DNA of 64,000 nt from Mesorhizobium loti (GTDB lineage Bacteria > Pseudomonadota > Alphaproteobacteria > Rhizobiales > Rhizobiaceae): contig CP050293.1 in the NCBI GenBank assembly GCA_014189435.1, forward strand, positions 3,477,001-3,541,000, read 5' to 3'. Within the stretch, counting starts at the first letter, position 1. Each line of letters opens with the position of its first letter. The notes beneath the pieces were generated by a model. The model worked only from the letters and a program-made list of their open reading frames with translations. It ran no database searches and had not been told where the DNA came from. Made by a program: the position numbers and the translations under genes. Below, in pieces: positions 25,513 through 34,815 of this stretch.

Positions 25513-27621
25513 TTAGCCTGCCGCGCGCAGCCAGACCTTGTTGTCGTGGAAGGCAGCCCCGCCATAGGGCGCCGGCGCATCGGCGCCGGTCAGCACGTTG
25601 ATGCCTTCGCCGCGCTCATGCGCGCTGTTTGGCCAGATGCCTTCGGCGACGACGACGCCGCGTTTGAGCCCGTCAAACAGCTTTGCATGCAGCACCACTT
25701 CGCCGCGCTGGTTGCCGACCTCGACGCGGTCGCCGTCGGCTAGCCCATATTGCGCGGCATCGTCGGGATGCAGCAGCAATTCCGGCCGGCCCTCCTTGGC
25801 CTTCGACACCGGAGTCTCCGAAAAGGTCGAATTGAGGAAGTTGCGCGCCGGCGACGTCGTCAGTCGGAACGGATGCGCCTCGTCGGCGACCTCGATCAGG
25901 TCGACGTGATCAGGGAATTCCGGCAGCCGGGCCACCGGGCCGAACAGACCCATGCTTTTCGGCGGCCGGTTGGGCGCCGCCTGCCCGGTCCAGTCGGCGC
26001 GGAAGCGGAATTTTCCATCCGCATGGCCAAACCCCTTGATGAAATGTGCGGTCTCGAAATCCGGCTGCAGGTCGACCCACTTGTCTTCCTTCAAGCTGTC
26101 GAAGCTGCCCAGCCCGCGCTTGCCCAGGATGATGTCGATATGCTGCTGCTCGCTCAGGCCGAAGCCCGGACGGTCGGCGACACCGAGGCGTTTTGCCAAT
26201 TCCTCGATGACGAAATGGTTGGTGCGCGGCCCTTCAGGCGGCTCGATCAGCTTGGGGCCAAGCGTGATGTGCTGGTTACCACCGCCCTTGTAGACGTCGT
26301 CGTGTTCCAGGAACATCGTCGCCGGCAGCACGACATCGGCGAGCTTGGCCGTGTCGGTCATGAACTGCTCGTGCACGCAGGTAAACAGGTCGTCACGCAG
26401 GAAGCCCTGGGTCACCAGCCGCTGTTCCGGCGCCACATTCACCGGATTGGTGTTCTGGATCAGCATCGCCGTCACCGGCGGGCCGCCATAGAGCGCGTCG
26501 CTGGCTCCAGTCAGCACCGGGCCGATGCGCGAATGGTCGAGATGGCGGATCGAGGGATCGCGCATCTTGGTGCCTTCCAGCACATCCTGGTTGAGCTTGA
26601 AGATGCCGGAATTGGAATGGAAGGCTCCACCGCCCTCATATTGCCAACTGCCGGTGACAGCCGCGATGCACGACGCAGCATGCATGTTGACGGCGCCATT
26701 GCGCTGGCGCGCGAAGCCATAGCCGAGCCGGAAATAGGTCTTTTTCGTCGTGCCGACGAGGCGGGCGAAGGCCTCGATCTCGGCGACCGTCAAGCCGGTG
26801 ATCTCAGCCGCCCACTCCGGCGTGCGCGCCACGAGATGCGCTTCAAGCCCTTTCGGGTCGTCGGTGTATTTTTCGAGATAGGCGCGGTCGGCCATGCCTT
26901 CCCTGAACAGCACATGCATGACCGCGCAGGCCAGCGCACCGTCGGTCCCCGGCTTCAGCACCAGGCCGAGATCGGCCTGCTTCATCGTCGCGTTCTCGTA
27001 AACGTCGATGACGACGATCTTGGCGCCGCGCTCCTTGCGCGCCTTGATGGCGTGGGTCATGACGTTGACTTGGGTGACCACCGCATTGGTGCCCCAGATC
27101 ACCACGCAGTCGGATTTCGCCATCTCGCGCGGGTCCGGCCCGCGCAAGGCGCCGGCCCCCATCATCCAGCCGGTCCAGGCGAGATTGGTGCAGATCGAGC
27201 CGAAGAAGCCGGAATATTTCTTGGCGTGGCGCAGCCGGTCGATGCCGTCGCGCTGCACCAGCCCCATCGTGCCGGCATAGTAGTAGGGCCAGACCGTCTC
27301 CGAGCCGTATTTTTCCTCGGCTGCAATGAAGTTTTCGGCAACGAGGTCGAGCGCGGCCTCCCAGCTTGCTTCCTTCCAGGCGCCGCCGCCCTTGGCGCCG
27401 GCACGGATCAGCGGCTTCAGCAAACGGTCGGGATGGTGGACACGGTCGGCATAGCGCGCGACCTTGGCACAGACGACACCGGCCGTGTAGCTGTTGGTCT
27501 TGGCGCCATGGACGCGGCCGATGCGGTTGCCGTCGAGCAGTTCGACCTCGAGCGCGCAGGTCGACGGGCAATCATGCGGACAGGCGGAATGACCGATGCG
27601 GAGCTTGGCGTGCTGGTTCAT
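25513..27621 (-). CDS. Molybdopterin-dependent oxidoreductase (DMSO reductase superfamily)
   Basis: 702 residues. N-terminal [4Fe-4S] site CPHDCPSTC with the fourth Cys in GVVCAKVARY. Molybdopterin-binding domains follow: FGSICTNLAWTGWMMGAG, VIWGTNAVVTQVN, the VLPATMFLEHDD region, and a C-terminal dinucleotide-binding domain with DGDRVEVGNQRGEV. There is no Tat signal, so it should be cytoplasmic. No partner electron-transfer subunit is adjacent. The substrate is unknown; distant relatives include formate dehydrogenases and assimilatory enzymes. It stands alone, convergent with the FMO gene. The moaD/moaE pair further on could supply cofactor. Confidence 0.88.
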   Translation of the reverse strand: MNQHAKLRIGHSACPHDCPSTCALEVELLDGNRIGRVHGAKTNSYTAGVVCAKVARYADRVHHPDRLLKPLIRAGAKGGGAWKEASWEAALDLVAENFIAAEEKYGSETVWPYYYAGTMGLVQRDGIDRLRHAKKYSGFFGSICTNLAWTGWMMGAGALRGPDPREMAKSDCVVIWGTNAVVTQVNVMTHAIKARKERGAKIVVIDVYENATMKQADLGLVLKPGTDGALACAVMHVLFREGMADRAYLEKYTDDPKGLEAHLVARTPEWAAEITGLTVAEIEAFARLVGTTKKTYFRLGYGFARQRNGAVNMHAASCIAAVTGSWQYEGGGAFHSNSGIFKLNQDVLEGTKMRDPSIRHLDHSRIGPVLTGASDALYGGPPVTAMLIQNTNPVNVAPEQRLVTQGFLRDDLFTCVHEQFMTDTAKLADVVLPATMFLEHDDVYKGGGNQHITLGPKLIEPPEGPRTNHFVIEELAKRLGVADRPGFGLSEQQHIDIILGKRGLGSFDSLKEDKWVDLQPDFETAHFIKGFGHADGKFRFRADWTGQAAPNRPPKSMGLFGPVARLPEFPDHVDLIEVADEAHPFRLTTSPARNFLNSTFSETPVSKAKEGRPELLLHPDDAAQYGLADGDRVEVGNQRGEVVLHAKLFDGLKRGVVVAEGIWPNSAHERGEGINVLTGADAPAPYGGAAFHDNKVWLRAAG

Positions 27622-27722
27622 GAGGTCAAACTAGTCGTTTGTGATGGCGGCGTGTAGGGCCAGTTTTGCTTGATAGGCCGCCCTTTGAAGAAGCGTTTTC
27701 TACCCGGCAGGGCGCGCAGTCC

Positions 27723-27830
27723 ACCCTCCCCTTGATGGGGAGGGTCGGCGCGTAGCGCCGGGGTGGGGTGTGGCGCAGACCCCCACCCCGCTCCGCTTCG
27801 CGGATCGACCCTCCCCACAAGGGGGAGGGT
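27723..27830. repeat. Palindromic intergenic repeat with C-run/G-run arms
   Basis: About 108 bases forming a long imperfect hairpin. Outer arms accctcccc and ggggagggt; inner self-complementary blocks ggcgcgtagcgcc and ccgcttcgcgg; and ggggtggggt opposite accccaccccg. It lies between the 3' end of the ABC-F gene and the start of the oxidoreductase. Repeats of this look are frequent between genes in Mesorhizobium-type genomes. Confidence 0.7.
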
Positions 27831-27832
27831 AA

Positions 27833-29710
27833 TCACTCCGCCGTGCCTTCCTCATACTCGGCCGACATGGTCAGCCATTTTTCCTCGTGGCCGGCCAGCG
27901 TCTGGGCCAGTTGTGAGCGCTCCTTGGCCAGCCGGGTCGCGGTCGAGGGATCCTTTTCGTAGACCGCCGGATTGGACAGTTCGTCCTCGATGCCGTCGAT
28001 GCGCTTGCGGATGCGGTCCATCAGCGCTTCGGTGGCGCGGATTTCCTTGGCCAGCGGTTCGAAGGCGGCGCGGCGTGCCGCTGCATCGCGGCGGCGGTCG
28101 GCCTTTGACGCCTTGTCGGCCTCGCGCTTGCCGCGGCGGTCGCCGGACACGCCGGTGACCAATGTCTTGTAGTCCTCGAGGTCGCCGTCATACGGGTTGA
28201 CCGCGCCGTCCTTGACCAGCCACAGGCGGTCGGCGGTCGCCTCGAGCAGATGGCGGTCGTGCGAGATCAGGATGACGGCGCCGGGAAACTCGTTCAGCGC
28301 GTGGATCAGCGATTCGCGGCTGTCGATGTCGAGATGGTTGGTCGGCTCGTCGAGGATGAACAGGTTTGGACCCTCGAAGGCCGACAGGCCCATCAACAGC
28401 CGTGCCTTCTCGCCGCCCGACAGATCCTTTGCGGCGGTGTTCATCTTCTCGGTCGTGAGGCCAAACTGGGCGACGCGGCCGCGCACCTTGGATTCCGGCG
28501 CCTCCGGCATCAGCCGGCGGACATGCTCATAGGCGTTCTCCTCAGGCCGAAGATCATCGAGCTGATGCTGGGCGAAGATCGCCACCTTGAGCCCGGGCGC
28601 CACCGTCATGGTGCCGCTCTCCTGCTTCAGCCGGCCCGACAGCAATTTGGCGAAGGTCGACTTGCCGTTGCCGTTGGCGCCAAGCAGCGCGATGCGGTCG
28701 TCGGCATCGATGCGCAGCGTCATCTTCTTGAGGATCGGCTGCCCGTCGGTGTAACCGACATTGACATTGTTCAGCGCCACGATCGGCGAGGCCACCGTCT
28801 TCACCGGTTCGGGGAACGAGAACGGCCGCACCGAATCGTTGACGATGGCCGCGATCGGCTTCATCTTTTCCAGCGCCTTGATGCGCGACTGTGCCTGTCT
28901 CGCCTTGGAAGCCTTGGCGCGGAAGCGTTCGACGAAGGATTCCATGTGCTTGCGGGCGGCTTCCTGCTTGACCCGGCCCTTTTCCTGCAATTCCTTCTGC
29001 TCGGTATACTGGCGCTCGAACTGGTCGTAGCCGCCGCGCCAGAAGGTCAGCTTCTTCTGGTCGAGATGAACGATCGAGTTGACGGCGCGGTTGAGCAGGT
29101 CGCGATCGTGCGAGATCAAAAGCACTGTGTGCGGGTATTTCGACACATAGTTTTCCAGCCACAGCGTGCCTTCGAGGTCGAGATAGTTGGTCGGCTCGTC
29201 GAGCAGCAGGAGGTCGGGCTCGGCAAACAGTACCGCGGCGAGCGCCACGCGCATGCGCCAACCGCCGGAAAAGGACGAGGCCGGACGGCGCTGTGCCGCG
29301 TCATCGAAGCCGAGGCCGGCGAGAATAGTGGCGGCGCGGGACTCGGCGGAGTGCGCGTCGATGTCGGCCAGCCGCATGTGGATATCGGCGATGCGGTGCG
29401 GATCGGTCGCCGTCTTTTCTTCTTCGAGCAGCGCCGTGCGTTCGAGATCGGCCTTGAGCACGATCTCGATCAGCGGGTCTTCGGTGCCTGGCGCTTCCTG
29501 CGCCACCTGGCCGATGCGCGTGCTCTTCGGCAGGCTGATCGAGCCTGTCTCGGACGGGAAATCGCCGGTGATGGCCTTGAACAGCGTCGTCTTGCCGGTG
29601 CCGTTGCGACCGACAAGGCCGGCCTTGGTGCCGGCCGGCAAGGTCAGCGAGGCATGGTCGAGAAGCAAGCGTCCGGCCATGCGGAGCGATAGGTCGTTGA
29701 TGATCAGCAT
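27833..29710 (-). CDS. ABC-F family ATPase
   Basis: 625 residues, two fused ABC domains and no membrane part. Domain 1: Walker A LVGRNGTGKTT, signature SSFSGGWRMRVAL, Walker B LLLLDEPTNYLD. An interdomain linker rich in charged residues follows (near VERFRAKASKARQAQSR). Domain 2: Walker A LLGANGNGKST, signature LSGGEKARLLM, FILDEPTNHLD. The C-terminal coiled coil is Lys/Arg-rich. ABC-F proteins act on ribosomes (EttA/Uup-like); the long C-terminal coiled coil resembles Uup/YheS. The start at 29710 (MLIINDLSLR) matches the family; 21 further codons in frame do not. Confidence 0.9.
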   Translation of the reverse strand: MLIINDLSLRMAGRLLLDHASLTLPAGTKAGLVGRNGTGKTTLFKAITGDFPSETGSISLPKSTRIGQVAQEAPGTEDPLIEIVLKADLERTALLEEEKTATDPHRIADIHMRLADIDAHSAESRAATILAGLGFDDAAQRRPASSFSGGWRMRVALAAVLFAEPDLLLLDEPTNYLDLEGTLWLENYVSKYPHTVLLISHDRDLLNRAVNSIVHLDQKKLTFWRGGYDQFERQYTEQKELQEKGRVKQEAARKHMESFVERFRAKASKARQAQSRIKALEKMKPIAAIVNDSVRPFSFPEPVKTVASPIVALNNVNVGYTDGQPILKKMTLRIDADDRIALLGANGNGKSTFAKLLSGRLKQESGTMTVAPGLKVAIFAQHQLDDLRPEENAYEHVRRLMPEAPESKVRGRVAQFGLTTEKMNTAAKDLSGGEKARLLMGLSAFEGPNLFILDEPTNHLDIDSRESLIHALNEFPGAVILISHDRHLLEATADRLWLVKDGAVNPYDGDLEDYKTLVTGVSGDRRGKREADKASKADRRRDAAARRAAFEPLAKEIRATEALMDRIRKRIDGIEDELSNPAVYEKDPSTATRLAKERSQLAQTLAGHEEKWLTMSAEYEEGTAE

Positions 29711-29845
29711 GGCCGCGCTTTTGCACTGGACATCGACGCTTCGCAAGACCTTGTGGGCCAGTTGGCCGCACAAGGTCTCAAAACGACGCCCGCGAGGGCG
29801 CCGTCAAAGCAGTCGTCAGTGGCTCGCCTACCGGCCAGGCAGCGC

Positions 29846-30328
29846 TCAGGCAGTCGCCTTGCGCTTCGTCGCCTTGGCGACAGCGGCCGGCGCGGCTGCC
29901 GGCTTGCGGCCAAGTCCTGTCGACTTTGCCAGCGCCGACCGTGTCGCCGAGTAGTTTGGCGCAACCATCGGATAGTCCGGCGGCAAGCCCCATTTGGCTC
30001 GATAGTCATCCGGGCTCAGGGCGTAGTCGGTCCGCAGGTGCCGCTTGAGCGACTTGAACTTCTTTCCGTCCTCAAGGCAGATGATATAGTCGGGAAACAC
30101 CGACTTCTTCGGATTGACTGCCGGAACCAGGTTTGGGGTTTCCGCGACAACTGCACCAGCGAGCTTGCGGACCGAAGCACTGACGCTGGCAATCAACTCG
30201 GGCAGACCGGAAGCAGGAAGTGGATTGTTGCCTACATAGGCCGAGACAATATCGGCCGTCAGCTCGATAACGGTCTTATCATCGATATTTGACAATTCTT
30301 TCACCCTATTTGCGACAAAATCATCCAC
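29846..30328 (-). CDS. MucR/Ros family transcriptional regulator
   Basis: 160 residues. A Ros/MucR zinc-finger-like domain lies at about residues 80-120: YIICLEDGKKFKSLKRHL, then the DYALSPDDYRAKWGLPPDY signature. The N-terminal part (LTADIVSAYVGNNPL) is the oligomerisation region. These proteins bind AT-rich promoters like H-NS and control exopolysaccharide, motility and symbiosis genes. The tail is Ala/Lys-rich. No ring of dependent genes is adjacent, but AT-rich regions at 54.1-54.6 kb and beside both glycan-cluster lipoproteins are the kind of sequence it would bind. Confidence 0.9.
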   Translation of the reverse strand: MDDFVANRVKELSNIDDKTVIELTADIVSAYVGNNPLPASGLPELIASVSASVRKLAGAVVAETPNLVPAVNPKKSVFPDYIICLEDGKKFKSLKRHLRTDYALSPDDYRAKWGLPPDYPMVAPNYSATRSALAKSTGLGRKPAAAPAAVAKATKRKATA

Positions 30329-30457
30329 CCCAGCGAAGACTTGTGTCGATGTATCTCTTTAACCGCGTCCCCCAACGGACCGCCAAGTCTCAAAAAGCAA
30401 TCAAGAATCAGCAAAAGTAGCTTTCATGCGAAATCGGCGCTATGCAAATTAGAAAAT

Positions 30458-30661
30458 CTAATACTTGGAACTAGCAGACTTCGCGGCGGGGCTATCGGCC
30501 AATATCTCCAAAATACGCTTCCAGCGGGCGCAACGCCCGAAATCCTTTTGCTCTATCGCCTTTTCGGCCTTCATCGCGGCGTAGAGCGGCGCCTCGGCGC
30601 CAAACTCCTTGACCAGCCAATGCGCTTCCTGAATGGCCAGACGTTCATTTTCGTCAAACAT
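30458..30661 (-). CDS. Small hypothetical protein (67 aa) overlapping the EamA gene end
   Basis: Starts at 30661 (MFDENERLAIQEAHWLVKEF), inside the last codons of the EamA transporter gene, so the two are translationally linked. Helical, soluble, with no signal. The pattern AIQEAHWLVKEFG and KDFGRCARWKRILEIL suggests a compact helical bundle. I do not recognise a function. The open frame extends further upstream, but only as antisense to nothing useful and inside the EamA gene. Confidence 0.6.
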   Translation of the reverse strand: MFDENERLAIQEAHWLVKEFGAEAPLYAAMKAEKAIEQKDFGRCARWKRILEILADSPAAKSASSKY

Positions 30662-31580
30662 GGTTTTCGGCCTCCGAACGTTCCACACCGACCGCGACGC
30701 AACTGCCGATGACGAGGATGGCTCCGACAATGGCCGTCATCGTCAGCCGCTCACCGGACAGGGTCAAAAGCAGGGTCGAAGCGATCGGGGTGAGATAGGC
30801 GACGACCGCGACCTTGCCGCTGCCTTCGAGCTTCAGGGCGCGTGACCAGAAATAGTAGCCCAGCCCCATCGGACCGGCGCCCAGATAAAGGCCGAGAGCC
30901 AGGTCTGTACCGACGGGCCAGGCGAAGCCATCGCGAACGCACCACAGAAACGTCAAGGCGACGCCGATCAGCGCCGATGGCAGCAACAGACGATCCGCCG
31001 AGGTGGCAACCCGTCCCACCATGATCGAATAGAACGCCATGCACAGTGCGGATCCGAATGCGGTGAGGTAGCCGACGAGATCGCCCTGGAGCCAGGACTG
31101 GTTACGCCCTCCCGAAATCACCAATGCAACGCCAATGAAGCCCACCACCGCTGCAAGGCCCAGCACTGCCGGGCGCTGCGGATTCTCCAAGGCGATGACC
31201 GCCGCCGCGACCATCAACGGCCAGGTGTAGGCCATCAGATTGGCCTCGATCACCGGCATCGAAGCGAAGGCGATGTACTGCAGCACCATGGTGCCGACCA
31301 GACCGATGAAGCCGACCGCGAGCGAGACGAGCGCCGCCCCGGCCGTGACCGGCGCGGCTCTTTCCCGGCTCGTCAGCCGGATGACGGCGAAGACGAGTGC
31401 AGCGCCTGCAAATTGCAGGAACTGCACCTGCGACACCGGGTGGCTGGCCAGCAGGGATTTGCCGACCAGCGCATTGGTCGACCACAGAGCCACCGCGCCG
31501 GCCGCGAAGACCAGCGCGGATATCGAGCCTGATCCATGCCGAAACAACCGGCCTGGGACTCTATTTGGCTGTTCGACCAT
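30654..31580 (-). CDS. EamA/DMT family transporter
   Basis: 308 residues with ten predicted transmembrane helices in two EamA repeats, for example the GAVALWSTNALVGKSLLA start and the LGAGPMGLGYYFWSRALKLE motif in the second repeat. It exports metabolites, often amino acids or their derivatives. The start at 31580 (MVEQPNR) is preferred because the longer frame would begin inside the palindromic repeat at 31578-31620. It lies downstream of the oxygenase-like gene, on the same strand, and probably forms a unit with it under the divergent LysR regulator. Confidence 0.85.
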   Translation of the reverse strand: MVEQPNRVPGRLFRHGSGSISALVFAAGAVALWSTNALVGKSLLASHPVSQVQFLQFAGAALVFAVIRLTSRERAAPVTAGAALVSLAVGFIGLVGTMVLQYIAFASMPVIEANLMAYTWPLMVAAAVIALENPQRPAVLGLAAVVGFIGVALVISGGRNQSWLQGDLVGYLTAFGSALCMAFYSIMVGRVATSADRLLLPSALIGVALTFLWCVRDGFAWPVGTDLALGLYLGAGPMGLGYYFWSRALKLEGSGKVAVVAYLTPIASTLLLTLSGERLTMTAIVGAILVIGSCVAVGVERSEAENHV

Positions 31581-31620
31581 GATCCTGTCCGAAAACCGGT
31601 TCCCACTTTTCGGGATCATG
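31578..31620. repeat. Palindromic intergenic repeat (copy B)
   Basis: Arms CATGATCC (31578-31585) and GGATCATG (31613-31620) flank an inner cgaaaaccggttcccacttttcg stem. It follows 6 bases after the stop of the oxygenase-like gene and reaches the EamA start codon. Same family as the copies at 23623, 41181 and 51865. Confidence 0.8.
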
Positions 31621-31625
31621 GCTCA

Positions 31626-32459
31626 TTACCATGATTCCCTGGCTCCGCCCGGTACCAGCGCATCGGCGGGGGCCGGCACGGGATGCTCTGCCTCGAACCG
31701 GCGATAGGCCGGCAGCTGGTTGGTCCAGACATCTTCGGCCAGCTCGTTGACCCACTCACGGTCGTGGTCGTTGTCGGCGGCGAGATAGAACATTCTGTTA
31801 TCGTCGACATAGGGCTTGGCCACCGAGCGCTGGTTGAGCACCAGCGTGACGCGCTCGCCGAACCGGATCGGGGCGGTGCGATGCAGGACGCCCAGGAACT
31901 GCCCGAGCGTCGCGTAGTTCATCTTGTGATCGATGCGCATGACACGGTTGCGCGGGATCTCGCGGCCGGATTCGAGGATCGCGCGGCCGGTTTCGGAGTC
32001 GTCGCAGTAGATTTCGAGGTGGCCGCCGACCAGCGGATTGCTGATCGACAGCGGAATGAGCTCGGTGACCGGAACGCCATCGCAATGCCATTCCACGGCG
32101 CCGTCCTTGGGGTTCATGAAGGTGACCGTCGAGCCGACGATCGACAGCGGATAGGGCTCCAGCTTGGTGCCCATCATGTCGGACAGCCGCTCCAGCCGCA
32201 GCTTGTCATGCAGCAACTCCTTGATCTCTGGGATGAAACGGTCGGCCCCGGTGATGAAAGTCAGATCGAGGTGCTTGTGCACGGCATGGCTGGCCTTGAG
32301 CTTCAGAGCAGCCTCCTCGATCGCGGCAAGCAGTGCCGGGTCATAGCCGTGCAGAAATTGCGCGACGCCGAAACTGGACACTTTCCAGGCGGTTTCATGG
32401 CCGATGATGGCTTCACGGCTCATCGCGTAGCGCAGTTCGGGAATTGTATGGGCGTTCAT
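31626..32459 (-). CDS. 2-oxoglutarate/Fe(II) oxygenase-like protein
   Basis: 277 residues. A putative iron site is HxD in AVEWHCDGVPV and a distal His in GVLHRTAPIRFGERVTLVL, with the Arg that would bind 2-oxoglutarate. The family is not one I can name exactly; the fold assignment rests on this motif spacing. The start at 32459 (MNAHTIPELR) has GGAG about 8 bases upstream. A LysR gene is divergent and an EamA exporter follows, a layout seen when an enzyme modifies a compound that is then exported. The substrate is unknown. Confidence 0.6.
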   Translation of the reverse strand: MNAHTIPELRYAMSREAIIGHETAWKVSSFGVAQFLHGYDPALLAAIEEAALKLKASHAVHKHLDLTFITGADRFIPEIKELLHDKLRLERLSDMMGTKLEPYPLSIVGSTVTFMNPKDGAVEWHCDGVPVTELIPLSISNPLVGGHLEIYCDDSETGRAILESGREIPRNRVMRIDHKMNYATLGQFLGVLHRTAPIRFGERVTLVLNQRSVAKPYVDDNRMFYLAADNDHDREWVNELAEDVWTNQLPAYRRFEAEHPVPAPADALVPGGARESW

Positions 32460-32569
32460 TCTACTTCTCCAGGATGGGGGCAACACTTGGTGAACAGTCG
32501 ATTAATTCACCCACCCCTGTAAAATTAGGAATGCTGGTGCTAGTGTAAGCCAAGCTTAAGGTCGAAACC

Positions 32570-33529
32570 GTGCGTCTGCTCAGTCAGGTCAACCTCAATT
32601 CGCTGAAAATCGTGGAGAGTGCTGCGCGCCACGGCAATTTCACGCGTGCCGGCGAAGAACAGTTTATCACCGCTTCAGCGGTCAGCCAGCGCGTGAAAAG
32701 CCTTGAGGATCAGCTGCGCTTCAAGATCTTCCAGCGCGGAGGCAATGCGGTGTCGCTGACGCCGGAGGGCGAGACCTATGTCTCGCGCGTTCGCGAAGCG
32801 CTGGAGCGAATCGTCGCCGCCAGCATGGAAGCGACCGGGCAATCGCAGGAACATGTGTTGAAGATATCGGTGCTGCCGACCTTTGCGGCACGCTGGCTGT
32901 TTCCGCGCCTGCCGCTGTTCCAGCAGCAATATCCCGATATCGTGATGCGGGTCTCGACCTCCTACGCGACGCATGAGTTCACAACCTCCGAGTTCGATCT
33001 TGAAATCCGCTATGGCGACGGTCACTTTCACGGACTGCAATCCGATCTGCTGTTTCGCGAAGACCTGACGCCGGTGTGCAGCCGCAAGCTGTTCCGTGAA
33101 GTTCTCGGCGACACGCCGCCGTCGAAGGTGACACCGGACGACCTCAAGCACTTCACGCTGCTGCATTCCGATACCTGCACGCAGAACTGGCAATCCTGGC
33201 TTGGTTTCGCCGGCGCCAGCTTCGTGCTCAGCGAGACCAAAAGCATCTATTTCGACTCGTGCATGATGTCCTACGAGGCAGCCAATTCCGGAATGGGGTT
33301 TGCCGTGGCCAATCGTGCCTATATGGCCAGCGACATCCGCGCCGAAAGGCTGGTGGCTCCATTCGCCGTCCACCATCCGAACACGGCTGGTTGGTATTTT
33401 GTCTCTCCCCCAAAAAGCCTTGCCACACGCAAGGTACTGTTGTTCAAGCAGTGGGTGATGGCGGAAGCGGCTCTGACGCAGTGCCAGCTGGACAGCGAAA
33501 TCAGGAGCGAGGCTTCGGCCGCTGTCTGA
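32570..33529 (+). CDS. LysR family transcriptional regulator (GcvA-like)
   Basis: 319 residues, GTG start. N-terminal winged helix: LNSLKIVESAARHGNFTRAG, then SAVSQRVKSLEDQLRFKIF; C-terminal effector domain with LKISVLPTFAARWLFPRLP, the pattern of the GcvA/AmpR branch. Divergent from the oxygenase-like gene across about 110 bases, which should contain its binding site; this is the usual arrangement for control of the neighbour. The effector is unknown. Confidence 0.9.
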   Translation: MRLLSQVNLNSLKIVESAARHGNFTRAGEEQFITASAVSQRVKSLEDQLRFKIFQRGGNAVSLTPEGETYVSRVREALERIVAASMEATGQSQEHVLKISVLPTFAARWLFPRLPLFQQQYPDIVMRVSTSYATHEFTTSEFDLEIRYGDGHFHGLQSDLLFREDLTPVCSRKLFREVLGDTPPSKVTPDDLKHFTLLHSDTCTQNWQSWLGFAGASFVLSETKSIYFDSCMMSYEAANSGMGFAVANRAYMASDIRAERLVAPFAVHHPNTAGWYFVSPPKSLATRKVLLFKQWVMAEAALTQCQLDSEIRSEASAAV

Positions 33530-33558
33530 ATTTCAGGCAAGCATCTGGTTGTCTGCCG

Positions 33559-34191
33559 ATGAGACCAGACCGGCAGGAGCAAGTTGAGGGCCACCGGTTA
33601 GTGGACGTCCAATCCGTACAGCCCGCCTTGGTCGGCAAGACCGTTGAGCTCACGCCGCTTCAGCAGGACCATTCCCTGGGGCTTCTGAGCGCGGCGGCGG
33701 ATGGTGCGCTCTGGAACCTGAAGTCCACAGTGGTCCCCGGGCCAGACACGATCGACGCATATATAGCCAGCGCCCTGGCCGGACGACAGGTCGGCACTGT
33801 CATGCCTTATATAATCGTCATGCGCAGCACGGGGCTGATTTGCGGAAGTACGCGGTTTTGGAAGATCGATCGCGCGAATAGAAAGCTGGAGATCGGGCAT
33901 AGCTGGCTCAGCAGATCGGCTCAGCGATCCGGGATCAATACCGAGGCGAAGTATCTTCTGCTGACCCATGCATTCGAGGTGATGGGGTGCGTTCGTGTGC
34001 AATTCACCACGGACGAACTGAACGACGCGTCAAGGGCGGCCATTCTGCGAATTGGCGCCAGGCAGGAAGGGATCGTTCGCAACGAGCGGATCATGCCGGA
34101 CGGACGGAAGCGCAATTCCGTCCGGTTCAGCATCATCGATTCCGAATGGACTGATATAAAGAAGATGCTGCAGCACAAAATGCAGCGATAG
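33559..34191 (+). CDS. GNAT family N-acetyltransferase (RimJ/RimL type)
   Basis: About 210 residues from ATG 33559; a GTG at 33601 is an alternative and the ribosome binding site is weak in both cases. Features of RimJ/RimL-like enzymes: VELTPLQQDHSLGLLSAA, GSTRFWKIDRANRKLEIGH, then WLSRSAQRSGINTEAKYLL (acetyl-CoA loop region) and RVQFTTDELNDASRAAIL. The open frame extends far upstream through the LysR gene, but that part is antisense-like noise in a different frame from LysR. Substrate not predictable. Confidence 0.8.
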   Translation: MRPDRQEQVEGHRLVDVQSVQPALVGKTVELTPLQQDHSLGLLSAAADGALWNLKSTVVPGPDTIDAYIASALAGRQVGTVMPYIIVMRSTGLICGSTRFWKIDRANRKLEIGHSWLSRSAQRSGINTEAKYLLLTHAFEVMGCVRVQFTTDELNDASRAAILRIGARQEGIVRNERIMPDGRKRNSVRFSIIDSEWTDIKKMLQHKMQR

Positions 34192-34242
34192 TCCGCGCGG
34201 GGCCTCAACCTTCGGCCTAACAACCACCAAACGTCGCAGGGA

Positions 34243-34755
34243 TCAGGCGAAAGCCCTGCCCTCTTCGGTGCGCTGGAAGAGCATCAGGTCCAACCCCAGG
34301 CTTGGTCGTCCCAGGATGGTCAGAATCGTATGCGCCTGGCCGCGGTGGTGGGTCTGATGGTTGAAGACATGGTCCAGCGCCGGCGCCAGCCTTTGCGAGA
34401 CCGTGCGCATGTCCGAGACGGTCATGTAGGTGAAGCGGCCCGTCAAAGCCTTGTCGTTGAGGCCGCCGACCCAATCGATGATCCTCCGGTCCTCGGCTTC
34501 ACGCGCCATCCGCAGACCGGTCAGCCCGCGATGCAGGATAGCGTCCAGCGTCGTCGGCGCGTCGCCCTCGCCGGTGAAGCGCTTCATCCAGATGCGGTCG
34601 GCCGTCAGCAGGTGGTTGAGCGTGCCCATCATCGAGCCGAAGAAGGCGCCGACATCGCGGTTGAATTCCTCGTCGTCGAGCTCGGCGGCGGCATCATAGA
34701 TGCGGCCATTGGCCCATTGATTATAGGCCGCAAACATCATGAAATGCTGTCTCAT
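34243..34755 (-). CDS. DinB family protein
   Basis: 170 residues. DinB/YfiT four-helix bundle with the metal-binding His triad: NHLL near residue 50, and HVFNHQTHHRGQAH near the C-terminus. The N-terminus MRQHFMMFAAYNQWANGRIY is typical. The start at 34755 has GAGGGG a few bases upstream; the longer frame lacks this. These proteins are metal-dependent thiol transferases or of unknown role. Divergent from the GST gene. Confidence 0.88.
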   Translation of the reverse strand: MRQHFMMFAAYNQWANGRIYDAAAELDDEEFNRDVGAFFGSMMGTLNHLLTADRIWMKRFTGEGDAPTTLDAILHRGLTGLRMAREAEDRRIIDWVGGLNDKALTGRFTYMTVSDMRTVSQRLAPALDHVFNHQTHHRGQAHTILTILGRPSLGLDLMLFQRTEEGRAFA

Positions 34756-34815
34756 GGCTTCCCCTCGGCTCGCGTCGATGCGGGGCCTACCTAACCCGCG
34801 AGGGCGCCGCCGCCA

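Noticed and set aside
25750..27657. Plus-strand open frame of 635 codons
   Set aside because: Exact antisense of the molybdopterin oxidoreductase, which has a complete set of family motifs.
28250..29692. Plus-strand open frame of 480 codons
   Set aside because: Antisense of the ABC-F gene; low-complexity shadow.
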